64,000 nucleotides of DNA from Choricystis sp. odSpoLacu1 (Eukaryota > Chlorophyta > Trebouxiophyceae): positions 310,001 to 374,000 of the forward strand of contig OY253655.1 of NCBI GenBank assembly GCA_958009055.1, given 5' to 3'. Positions 30,867-40,594 of this stretch are shown one piece after another (positions within the stretch are counted from its first letter, which is position 1; each line of letters starts with the position of its first letter). Made by a program: the position numbers and the translations under genes. A model generated the notes under the pieces. It worked only from the letters and a program-made list of their open reading frames with translations, searched no databases and was not told the origin of the DNA.

Positions 30867-33800
30867 ATGGCGACCCTGCACGCGCCCGCGCCCGCCGCGC
30901 TGGCCGCGCGCATCGCGGCCGCGTCTGCTCGCGTAGAGCTGACTGTGCCCCCTTTCACGTCGGGCGTCACCAACGAGACGCCTGCCTACAAGGCGCTGAA
31001 CGCCGAGGGCGAGGTGAGAGGTGGCAGGAGAGAGGGAGAGAGGCGGTGTGACCCCCCCCCCCCCACCACCGTTGTTTTTTGCATCGAGGGCGGCTGCGCG
31101 TTGGGGCCGACGCTTCACTCCCCTGGGCGCCGCCGACTTGTGCACGCTCTGCTTTCGATCGTGCGCTCGCGAGCCAGCTCGATTGGGATGCTCGCGCGGG
31201 AGTGGGGACGCGTTTGAACGGATGACCACACACCAGCTCGTTCCCTTCTCCCTCCTCCCAGTTCCCCCTCCTGACCCGCCCCGGCGCGCCGCCCGCCGTC
31301 GGCGCGGACGCCGTCCTGGCCGCCCTGACGGGTGCCCCTCCCTCCCCCACGTGGTCGGCTCTGGCCGCGACCCTCGCCCCCCTGGCCGCCGCCCTGGCGT
31401 CGCACGCGACGGGGGAGGCGCCGCTGGCAGAGACGGGTCGGGCTGCTGCCGTCGCGGCGATCGCGGACGCCCTCCCCCCCCTGGAAGCCGCTGCCGCTGC
31501 CGCGGCCCCCTCCCTGGATGGTGGCGCCACCCTCACAGCCTCCGACGCGGCCGTCGTGGGGGCGCTGGCCCCCGCGCTGGCGTCGGAGCCCGGGTTGAAG
31601 ACTGCTTTCCCTGCGTCCGCTGCGTACGTGGCGTCAACCCTCACCGCCGCGTCCCTCCCCACCCGCCCCCCACCCCCCGGCACCCCGCCCACCGAGGCCG
31701 CCCTGGCCCACTTGCCCGGGTTTGTGCCGGCGTGGCCGGTGGATCGAGTGAGGTCGACTTACATCGACTTCTTTGCCGCGCGGGCCCACACCGTCGTCCC
31801 CTCCTCCTCCGTCGTCCCCCACGCCGACCCCACCCTGCTCTTCGCCAACGCGGGCATGAACCAGTTCAAACCCATCTTTTTGGGGACGGCTGACCCGGCG
31901 TCGGATTTGGCCAAGCTGAGCCGCGCGGCCGACGCCCAGAAATGCATCCGCGCGGGCGGCAAACACAACGACCTCGACGACGTCGGCCGCGACGTCTACC
32001 ACCACACCTTCTTCGAAATGATGGGAAACTGGTCGTTTGGCGACTACTTCAAGCAGGAGGCCATCACGTGGGCGTGGGATTTGCTGACGCGCGTGTTTGG
32101 GTTGGACGGGTCGCGCCTGTACGCGACGTACTTTGGTGGCGACGCCTCGCAAGGCCTCCCCCCCGACACCGAGGCCCGCGACCTGTGGCTGACCCTGTTG
32201 CCCGAGTCCCGGGTCCTGCCCTATGGGTGCAAGGACAACTTCTGGGAGATGGGGGACGCGGGGCCGTGTGGACCGTGCACCGAGATTCACTACGACCGAG
32301 TCGGGGGTGGACGGGACGCTGCCTCCCTCGTCAACGCGGACGACCCCAACGTCCTGGAAGTCTGGAACCTGGTCTTCATCCAGTTCAACCGGGAGGACGA
32401 CGGCTCGTTGCGCCCCCTGCCCGCCAAGCACGTGGACACGGGGCTCGGGTTGGAGCGTTTGACGTCTGTTTTGCAAAACAGAATGTCCAACTACGCGACC
32501 GACTGCTTCGCCCCCATCTTTGCCGCCATCCAGGCCGCCACCTCGGCCCCCCCCTACACCGACCGCGTGGGCAGCGACGACACCGACGGCCGCGACATGG
32601 CGTACCGCGTGGTGGCGGACCACATCCGCACCCTCTCGTTTGCCATCGCCGACGGCGCGCGCCCGGGGCCGGACGGGCGCGAGTACGTCCTGCGCCGCGT
32701 CCTGCGCCGCGCCGTGCGCTATGGGCGCGAAACCCTGGGCGCCCCAGACGGCTTCTTTGCCAACCTGGTGGACGCAGTCGTGGACTGCATGGGGGGGGCG
32801 TACCCCGAGCTGGTGTCGAAGCGGGATGCCGTCCACGCGGTGATCGGTGAGGAGGAAACCTCCTTCTCCCGCACCCTGCTCGCCGGCATCGCCCAGTTCA
32901 AGAAGCTGGCGTCCCGGGTGGAGGCGGGGGGGACGCTGCCCGGGGCGGACGCGTTCCTGTTGTGGGACACGTTCGGGTTCCCGCTCGACTTGACGACGCT
33001 GATGGCGGAGGAGCGTGGCGTCACCGTCGACGCGCCCGGCTTTGACGCCGCCATGGCCGCCCAGCGCGAGCGCTCGCGCGCCGCCCCGAAAGCCGGGGGC
33101 GCCCCCCGCCTGCGGTTCGAGGCGGAGGCGACCGCCAAGCTGGCGGCGGATGGGGTGCCGCTGACCGACGATGGCGTTAAATACGACCCGCGCCCGCTGT
33201 CGACACGCGTCGCGGCGCTCCTCACGCCCACCGGGTTTGTCGCCTCCTCGGCCGACGCGCCCACCGACGCCCCCCTGGGCATCGTGCTGACGGCGACCCC
33301 CTTCTACGCGGAGTCGGGGGGGCAGGTGGCGGACGCGGGGGTGGTCCACGTGGAGGGCGGCATGTTGACCGTCGCGGACGTTCAAGTCGCCGCTGGCTTT
33401 GTCCTCCACGTCACCCCGCCCGCCGACGGCGGCACACCCCGCCCCACCGTGGCCGTGGGCGATGCCGTCACCGCCGAGATCGACACCGCCCGCCGGGCCT
33501 CCATCGCGCCCAACCACACGTTCACGCACGTGCTCAACTTTGCTCTTCGGTCCGTCCTCGGCGATGGTGTTGACCAAAAGGGGTCCATCGTCGCCCCCGA
33601 CCGCCTGCGCTTTGACTTTTCGCATGCCGGGGCGGTGCCCCCTGACAAGCTGGCCAAGGTGGAGCAGATGTGCAGGCAGCAGCTGGCGGCGGGGTTGCCG
33701 GTCGACACGGCCGACGTGCCGCTGACCGACGCGAAACGCATCCCCGGCGCGCGCTGCATGTTTGGGGAGGCCTACCCCGACCCCGTGCGCGTGGTGGCGG

Positions 33801-34582
33801 TGGGGGCGACGGTGCGGGACCTGCTGTCTGGAGCGGCGTCCGGGGACAGCGTCGCGGTCGAGTTCTGTGGGGGTACGCACCTCGCCTCGACGGCCGACGC
33901 GCGCGCGTTTGCGCTGCTGTCCGAGGAAGGCATCGCCAAGGGTGTGCGCCGCATTGTGGCGTTGACTGGCGATGCCGCGGTCACCGCCATCGCGGCGGGG
34001 GAAGCCCTGCAGGCTGAAGCCGCGGCGGCGGCGGGGGCGAGCGGGGCGGCGTTGGCCGCCGCGCTCGCCAAGCTCAAGGCGTCCGTCGAAACGGCAGCCG
34101 CCCCCACCTCCGTCAAGGCGGCCGTGCGGGCCGACGTGATGGCCCTCACCAAGCGCGCCGCCGATGAAGCCAAGGCGGCGGCCGCGGCGGCGGCGACGGC
34201 GGCCGCGGAGGCTGCCACCGCGGCTGCCAAGGCCGCGGCGGAGAAAGGCGAGTCGTCCGTCGTTTTAAACGCGGGTGTCGGCACCGACGCCAAAGCCCTG
34301 GCCGCCGCCTGGGCCGCCGTCCAGGCGGCGACCCCCGACATGGCCGCCCTGCTGGTGTCTGGGGACGCGGGCGCCGGCAAGACGCTGGTGCTGGCGGGCG
34401 TGCCTGAGGGCAAGGCCAAGACGCTGCCCGCGGGCGAGTGGGCGAAAAGTGCGCTCACTGTGCTGGGGGGCAAGGGGGGCGGCAAGCCCACCCTGGCCCA
34501 GGGGCAGGGCGGCGCCCCCGACAAGCTGGCGGACGCGCTGGCGGCGGCGGCCGCGTTTGCGATGGGCAAGCTGAGCTTGTGA
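30867..34582 (+). CDS. AARS1: Alanyl-tRNA synthetase with an N-terminal GST-like extension
   Basis: Class II synthetase charging tRNA-Ala. Exons 30867-31013 and 31262-34582 give 1155 residues, longer than the usual 870-960. The AlaRS core starts near residue 205 with VRSTYIDFFAARAHTVVPSS and LLFANAGMNQFKPIF, then motif 2 and 3 regions (HHTFFEMMGNWSFGDYFK, GLGLERLTSVLQ). The editing domain has HxxxH in NHTFTHVLNFALR and CGGTH. A very Ala-rich helix precedes the C-terminal C-Ala domain, which ends in GGGKPTLAQGQGG. The first 200 residues are extra. The start of that part (ETPAYKALNAEGEFPLLTRP, GADAVLAALTG) resembles the GST-like domains added to eEF1B-gamma and some synthetases, which mediate complexes. 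No transit peptide is seen. Confidence 0.95.
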
Positions 34583-34859
34583 GGGAAGAGAGGGTGGAGG
34601 GGGTGGTCTGAGAGTCGGGGCGCGTTTTTCCTTTCTTTCTTTCTTTGCCGCGGTTTTTCTTCTGGTGTGTGCAACAAAACCCCAAATCCCAAACAACAAC
34701 CTTCTTTGTCGACGTGGTGCGCTGCGTGTTGCGTTGTGCGTGCGGCAGCTAGGCAAAAAAGAAACGTTTTTTGTCGTTTGGTCGAAAAACGAAAAAGCCC
34801 ACATTTCGCGCGGCGAGCGCCAGTTCCCCTCGCGCCTCCCCCTCCCCACCACCACACTC
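34583..34859. other. Tandem spacer before the EF-hand gene
   Basis: 277 bases, T/C-rich and then A-rich. It carries GTTTGGTCGAAAA at 34776-34788, whose reverse complement occurs in the CDC16/carboxypeptidase promoter at 7010-7022. No gene is seen. Confidence 0.35.
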
Positions 34860-35676
34860 ATGGGAGCCCACGCCTCCTCCCTGCGAGTCGGACTGGCTGC
34901 CGACTACCGCGCCGCCCTGGCCGCCCGCCAGCCGCCCTCGTCGCGCCGCGCCGCGCCGCGCGGCCTCACACTCACAGAAGTGCTGGCCCTGCGCGCCGCG
35001 CCGCGCGCGTGGGACGTGGGACCGCCGTCTCTGACGCTGATGATGGCGTTGGACAGGTGTGTGTGTGTGTGTGAGGGGGAGAGAGGCGGGGCGCGGGAGC
35101 GAGGCGCGGTTTCCAATGGCGGCGGTTACTCCTTTTTCGACTTTTCCTCGACCTCCCCTCTCACACCACAGCAACCGCGACGGCGTCGTCTCCATGGCCG
35201 AGCTGGCCGCCTTTGGCGCCTCCGCCGCCGCCTGCGCCGCTCGGGCCCCCCGGGGCGGCGCCTTTGCGGACGCGGTGCGTGGTGAAGCCGCGCTGGCAGC
35301 AGCGGCAGAGTTGGCGGCGGGCGGCGCGCGCGCGGTCGCGGCCGTCGCGGCCTGGCTCGTGGCCGCCGCCACCGCAGACAGCGAGGCGAGGGCGCCACCG
35401 CCACCGGGGCCAGGCCTTGTGCACCGGGACGCAGTGGCGGCGTTGGCCGCGTTGCTGACGCAGGCTGCAGCAGGAGACGACGAAAACGACGATGACGATG
35501 ACGCGCCGACGTTTTGCGCTTTGTTCGACGCTCTCCAAGCCGACGCCGAGGATGCAGGCCTGCTGGACCCCGCCTCCCCCGCCCTGGACGACTGGCTGCC
35601 CGCGGCCACGGTGCACGCGTTCGCGGCGGGAGCGGTGGAGGGGGTGGCCGGCGTGCTGGGGCGCGTGTGCGGGTGA
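34860..35676 (+). CDS. Putative N-myristoylated EF-hand protein
   Basis: Exons 34860-35056 and 35172-35676 give 233 residues. The N-terminus MGAHASSLR fits the N-myristoylation pattern (Gly2, Ser6/Ser7), suggesting a membrane-tethered protein. Around residue 65 a canonical 12-residue calcium loop is built across the intron: DSNRDGVVSMAE, with ligands at positions 1, 3, 5, 9 and 12. The rest is Ala-rich helix with an acidic stretch of nine acids and then FCALFDALQADAEDAG, which could be a second, degenerate EF-hand. This layout resembles calcium-sensor or calcineurin-B-like proteins but is too diverged to name. Confidence 0.65.
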
Positions 35677-35756
35677 TGAAGAGTGTTTTTTTGATTTTTG
35701 TTTTGATTTTCTGCGTTTCTTCTTCTTGCAAACAAAATCAGTCCCCTCTGCCCTCT

Positions 35757-36308
35757 CTACGCCACCGCCAGCGCGCACCCCACCACCAGTGCGACGACCG
35801 CCGCCAGGCAGGCGCCGGCGACCACGCCTGCTAACCTGCGCGCGCGGGCGGTGTTGCCGCCCGCCGCCAGTGTGAGCCCCCTGTCCACCAGGGGCACGCA
35901 CGCGAGGATGGCAAGACCGCGAGGCACTTTGGTGAGTTGGGAGGCGCCGTAGATGAAGGCAAAGGTGAGGGAGGCAGCGCGCAGGGCGGCGGTCGGGCCG
36001 CACCCGCGCAGCGGGGCGGCGCCCGTGGCCCACGCTGTGAAAAACATGCTTCCATACCAGCACGCGTTGCAGAGGGCCATGGAGGCGAGGCCAGAGGCGC
36101 CGTAGGAGGCGAGCCGAGTTTTCAACGGGGGTGGCTCGGCCGGAGACGACGCTGCTGCCGCAACCGGGTGGAGCAGGGGGCGGCGTCGTGTCACGGCGGG
36201 AGCACACACGCTGACGCGCGGTGGTCGTGTGATCATGCGGCTGCCGCGTGGCGGTGACGCGGGCGTCGTGCTGGCGCGGGCCAGCGGGCGCGGACACGAG
36301 GTGAACAT
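35757..36308 (-). CDS. Conserved plastid-type membrane protein of unknown function
   Basis: A 183-residue protein from ATG 36308. The first 65 residues are rich in Arg, Ser, Pro and Thr with no acids, as in a plastid transit peptide. Three or four hydrophobic segments follow: GASGLASMALCNACWYGSMF, TFAFIYGASQLTK, GLAILACVPLVDRGL and VAGACLAAVVALVVGC. The pattern GAxQxTKxxR and PxVDRGL recalls a plant and algal plastid family of unknown role. Its start codon is only 77 bases from that of the APEM9-like gene, the tightest divergent pair here. Confidence 0.65.
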   Translation of the reverse strand: MFTSCPRPLARASTTPASPPRGSRMITRPPRVSVCAPAVTRRRPLLHPVAAAASSPAEPPPLKTRLASYGASGLASMALCNACWYGSMFFTAWATGAAPLRGCGPTAALRAASLTFAFIYGASQLTKVPRGLAILACVPLVDRGLTLAAGGNTARARRLAGVVAGACLAAVVALVVGCALAVA

Positions 36309-36385
36309 GGCTTGGACGAAAACGTCTCTTGTTTTTTGGAGCAACAATCAAGGTCTCCCACACTTTGCTCCGACACTTTCCACAC

Positions 36386-37818
36386 ATGCCGTCCCCGCCG
36401 TCCCCCACGCGAGGCGTGGCCGCCACCCGGGCGGCCCAGGCCACCCCTCCCTCCCGCCCCCCGGGCGCGGCTGCCGCCGCTGCCGCCGAGGACGCGCTGC
36501 TGCGGGGGCGCTTTGACACGGCCGCGCGCTCGGGGCTGGACGCGCTGGCGGCGGGCGCGGGCCCCGTGGCGGCGAGGGGAGCGTGCGCCGCCATCCAGGC
36601 GCTGTTTGAGTTGGGCCGGTGAGTCGTGGGGGGAGAGAGGGAGGGAGAGAAGGCGCCCCCAATTCCTCGCACCGCGCGCGAGAGCAAGGACTGTGCGTTG
36701 TCCTCCTCGCCCTCCACCACAAACCCCGAGTGCGGGGCAGAGAGGGGGACGCAAGGCCATGCGGCTGCGTGTGGGAGCCCAATTGGGGCGCTGGGCACGC
36801 GGGTTGGAGGCACGGAGGGCGCGCGCGTGCTGCACTAAGCAAAACGCACACGACGGCGCAAAACGCCCACGCTGACGCGTCCGACCCTCTCGCCTCGATT
36901 TTCCCTCCTCTTTTCCCCAGCTTCCCCGAAGCCCTGCCCGCCCTCGCCACCTCCTTTGGCGCCCCCACCACCATCCCCCCCGACGTCCTGCTGCTGTGGG
37001 CGGCCCTGGGGCTGGACGCGGGGGCGGCTGATGACGTGGCAGCCACGCTGGAGAGATATCTCGCCTCCGTGGTCGTCGCCCCCGGCCCGCGCGGCGGGGG
37101 CGGCCACACCGTGCGCTCCCCCTTCTCCTCCTCGTCCGGTGACGCCACTGCGACCACCACCGCTGGCGCTGTGCTCACCGTGGACGCCTACGAGACGGCG
37201 GCCCGCATGCTGCTGGTCGAAGCTCTCTCGCGCGAAGCGCGCACGCCCGCCCGCGCGGCGGCCTGGGTGGCGGCCGGCGGCCTGGCCCCCCTGCCCGAAG
37301 CCCGGCGCGCGGTGCTGACCGCTGAACTGGAGGCTGCCGCCGCCGCGGTGGTGGCGGAGGCGGCTGCTGCTGCTGCCGCTGCTGCTGCCCCTCCCCCTCC
37401 CTCCCTCCCACACGCCGACGCCGCCGTCAACGTGTCCCGCACCCCCTCCGACAGCGGGGGCGCCACCGTGGCCCTGGGCGATGGCGGCGCCCTGCTCAAG
37501 TCGGCGTCGTTCCTGGCGGCGACTCCTGAGCGTCTCGCAGAGTTGTGGCGCGGCGGGTCGGCCGCGCTGGGTGCTCCGGCCGCCTCCTCCGCCCCTTGGC
37601 TGCCGGCGGGTGTCTCCCCCACCATGGCCGCCGCCGCCGTCATTGCGGCGGGCGTGGCGGCGAGCGTGGCGGCGGCGGAGCGGGGCGCGGTCGCGCGCGC
37701 GCGGCGCGGCGCGCGGCGCGGACGCTGGCGGCCGCGTTCATGGTCTGAGCGTGTTTGTTTTGACGCTGACAGCTGTACCACCACCCATTTTTGTACCTGT
37801 TCTGATCTACGAGAGTGA
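36386..37818 (+). CDS. APEM9-like peroxisome biogenesis protein (putative)
   Basis: In plants APEM9 is the tail-anchored receptor that holds the PEX1/PEX6 ATPase on peroxisomes, in the role of PEX26/PEX15. Exons 36386-36618 and 36921-37818 give about 376 residues. The helical middle matches the pattern ALFELGRFPEALPALATSFG, then TIPPDVLLLWAALGL, then YETAARMLLVEALSRE. A single hydrophobic stretch near residue 330 (AAAAVIAAGVAASVA) followed by an Arg-rich tail looks like a tail anchor. The last 20 residues depend on frame in a GC-dinucleotide repeat at about 37690-37720; a neighbouring frame stops earlier at about 37748. The call rests on helix pattern and topology, so it is tentative. Confidence 0.45.
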
Positions 37819-37960
37819 GCGAGAGAGAGAGAGAGAGAGTCGAAAAAACGCAAGACCCCCTTTTTGCCTTGTGGAGAGAGAAAGAGAGTGTCGACTTCCG
37901 TCCCCCATCCGGTCTCTTCGTGCCGTGAGCGAGCACGTCTTCTTTTGAGAGGGAGAGAGA

Positions 37961-38060
37961 GAGATCTATGAGCGAGCGCCAACGACTCTTTGAGAGAGAA
38001 GTGTGTGTGTGTGTGAGAGAGAGACCTATGAGCGAGCGCCAATGACCTGTTGAGAGAGCA
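37961..38060. repeat. Two copies of an imperfect direct repeat, period 60
   Basis: The segments at 37961-38000 and 38021-38060 share CTATGAGCGAGCGCCAA and flanking GAGAGA tracts, exactly 60 bases apart, with a few substitutions. The repeat lies in the GA/GT-rich spacer between the APEM9-like stop and the stop of the CBM25 gene. Confidence 0.8.
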
Positions 38061-38114
38061 GAGCGAGTGCTACTTTTTTGTCCGAAAAAAAAACAAACCA
38101 CCCAACACCTCTTC

Positions 38115-38696
38115 TCACTCCACTTTCTCCAGTTTGCCCCCCGACAGCCGCCACACACCCGGCGCATCGATGACATAGTTGACGCCACGGGGAGCCGTGG
38201 GGTCGGGCGTGTCCCACCGGCGGCCAGAGGCGGAGCCACCCGACCCGCCATCGTTCAACACAAACTCTAAACGAGACGCCGGCACCACCAACTCCTTCCA
38301 CCCGCCGCCCGCCGCTTCAGCCAGCTGGACGCCCGGGGACGGCGTCCAGGCGGGGGACCCATCGGTCGCGTAGTGGGCGTACGCGTCGCGCCAGCCCGTG
38401 AAGTAGCGCAGCGTGATGGTGGGGGTGAGCGTGGGCGGCGGCGGAGGAGGCTTTAGGGCCGCCACCTCTGCCTCCAGGGCCGCGATGCGGGCGCGGGCGG
38501 CCGCCAGCTCGGCCGCCAGGGCGGTAACGTTGCGCCGCGCGCGGTCGGCCAGGGCGCGCGCGTCGGGGACGGGTGGCGTGACCGAGGGCGGTGGGCGCAG
38601 TATCTGGGGGCGCGGGGCGGCTGCGGGGGTGGGTGCAGGCCGCGCCGTCGCGCCGCCCGCGGGGCGGGGGCGGTTTTGGGAGGAGGGGATTGCCAT
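38115..38696 (-). CDS. Coiled-coil protein with a CBM25-like starch-binding domain
   Basis: 193 residues and no intron. A Pro/Ala/Arg-rich leader (about 1-45) may be a plastid transit peptide. A short coiled coil follows (ALADRARRNVTALAAELAAA, RIAALEAEVAALK), then a polyproline hinge. The C-terminal 105 residues have the CBM25/CBM53 signature: TITLRYFTGWRDAYAHYATD, then PAWTPSPGVQL, GGGWKELVVP, LEFVLNDG, RRWDTPD and NYVIDAPGVWRLSGGKL. CBM25 binds starch in bacterial amylases and in plant starch synthase III. A coiled coil plus a starch-binding module without an enzyme recalls plant PTST proteins, which target starch enzymes to granules but use CBM48. Its promoter (231 bases) is shared with the alpha/beta hydrolase. 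Confidence 0.75.
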   Translation of the reverse strand: MAIPSSQNRPRPAGGATARPAPTPAAAPRPQILRPPPSVTPPVPDARALADRARRNVTALAAELAAARARIAALEAEVAALKPPPPPPTLTPTITLRYFTGWRDAYAHYATDGSPAWTPSPGVQLAEAAGGGWKELVVPASRLEFVLNDGGSGGSASGRRWDTPDPTAPRGVNYVIDAPGVWRLSGGKLEKVE

Positions 38697-38927
38697 CGAA
38701 ACGAGAAGTGGTTTTGCTGGCAGACGTTTTTTTTTTTTCGTTTTGGTGCGCGCGCGCCTCTTCGCACCGACACACGCACCGCGCGTCCTCCCCTCGCAAA
38801 GAGAGAGAGGCAGAGTTGGCACCACACGACCCACACGGCGTGTTCAGGCCCTTCGGCCAGGCGCACGCACGCGGGCTTCTGTCTCACACCATTCGCACAG
38901 CAACACACACGCGCAGCACTCCACACA

Positions 38928-40496
38928 ATGGCGGCTATCGCCGCCATGTGGGACCAGCTGGTGGACGCCATCTGTCGGCCACCACGGTGAGGGAGTGGAG
39001 AGGGCGGGGAGGAAGGGGGCGCGCGTGTGGGGAGACCGTGTGTTCGCCCTTTTTTTTTTCGCGCGACGCCAAGATTGAACCCTCACTTTCACCTCCCACC
39101 CACACCCCACAGCGACTCCACCTACACCCCCGCCGACCTCGTCGGCGGCCCCTCCGGCATCTTCTCTGCCGGGGGCGCCACATTTCGCCGCACCGACACT
39201 GTTGCGCCCGCCATCGACGGTGGGCAACTGCACATCTCTTTATATGAGCGCGTCTCCCCCCCTCCTCCCCCCTCCCGCCCCACCGTCCTCTACGCCCACT
39301 GCAACTCCGGCTCCCGCCGCGACGCTGACGAAGTGTTGGGCCTGCTCCTCCCCCGCGGCGCGTCCGTGCTGGCGGTCGATTTTCGGGGCAGCGGCCTGTC
39401 CAGTGGGGACGTGGTGTCCCTCGGCGCGACTGAAGCCGCCGACATCGACGCCGCCCTCGCCTGGCTCACCACCGCCCGCCCCTCCACCACCCGCATCGCG
39501 CTGTGGGGGCGGTCCATGGGGGCGGTGGCCGCCCTGCTGGCTGCAGCGACGGGGGGGCAGCGGCACAGAGTGTCGGCCGTTGTGTGTGACTCCCCCTTTG
39601 CCACCCTCCCCTCCCTGCTCCGCGACCTGGCCACCTCCCGCGCCCTGCCCCTGCCCCGCCTGCTGGTCCCCCCCGCCCTGGCCCTCATGCGGCGCAGCGT
39701 GCGGCGCAAGGCGGGGTTTGACGTCAAGGACGTGTCTCCTTTACACGTCGTCGCGTCCGCCACCGCCCCCGCCCTCTTCGGCCACGCGGACGCCGACTCC
39801 TTCATCCCGGTGGCCCACACCCACCGCCTGCACGCCGCGTACGGCGGGGAGAAGGCGGTGGTGACGTTTGGGGGGGACCACAATTCGGCCAGGCCGCCGT
39901 TGTTTCGCGCCGCGGCGGCCGCGTTCCTGGAGGCTGCGCTCGGCATCGACCCTCCACCCGCCCCGTGTGCGCCGTCTGTTCTGACTCCAGACGCAGCCCT
40001 GCTGGCCGCGGTGGCCGCTTTTGACACGGCGGTGGTGGCGGGGGGCGCGCCGGCCCCGGGGGCTGCGGCCGCCGCGCACGCCGCCGCGGAGTCAGCGTGG
40101 CGGGTGGACGTCCCCGCCGATGTGGCCGCACTAGCAGATGACGTCGCAGAACGTCTGATGGTGGAGGAAGCGGTGCGTCAGAGCCTGGTGGTGGCCGAAA
40201 CGCCGCACGCCAGCCGCCGCCCCTCACTCGGTGGCGCCAGCACCGGCCGCGCGTCCGGCTCGGGAGGCCCCGCCCGCGGAGCGGGGGCGGGCGGCATGAC
40301 GCCCGACCAGCGCGCGCTGGCGGCTTTCTTTGCGGGGGAGAGCGATGGCGGTGGCGGGTCGCCGTCGCCGTGGCGCCCGCCGTCTGCCGCGCTGCGGCCG
40401 CCGCCGCCGCCGCCGCCTCGTCGCCTGCTGCAGAGGAAGAAGGGACAAGACGGCGTCACGTCTGTGCGTGCGTCGAGTGTGACAGAGGCAGAGTGA
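38928..40496 (+). CDS. Alpha/beta hydrolase, eukaryotic serine-hydrolase type
   Basis: Exons 38928-38986 and 39113-40496 give 480 residues. The N-terminus MAAIAAMWDQLVDAICRPPR and YTPADLVG match a plant and protist hydrolase family. The fold is clear: LYAHCNSGSRRDADEVLGLL, SVLAVDFRGSGLSSGDVVSL, the nucleophile elbow GRSMGAVAALL with catalytic Ser, VVCDSPFATLPSLL, the Asp strand ALFGHADADSFIPVAHTHRL, and the catalytic His in GGDHNSARPP. After the enzyme comes a 150-residue tail with a helix resembling a ubiquitin-interacting motif (AERLMVEEAVRQSLVVAE), then a Pro-rich end. The substrate is unknown; relatives act on acyl or peptide esters. Confidence 0.85.
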
Positions 40497-40594
40497 GAGA
40501 GTGAGGTGGAGAGCGTGTGTTGTTTTAAAACTGATCAGTGTTTTTGTTTTTTCTACAGAGTGTTTTCGTTTTGCAAAACAAAACAAACGTCAAC

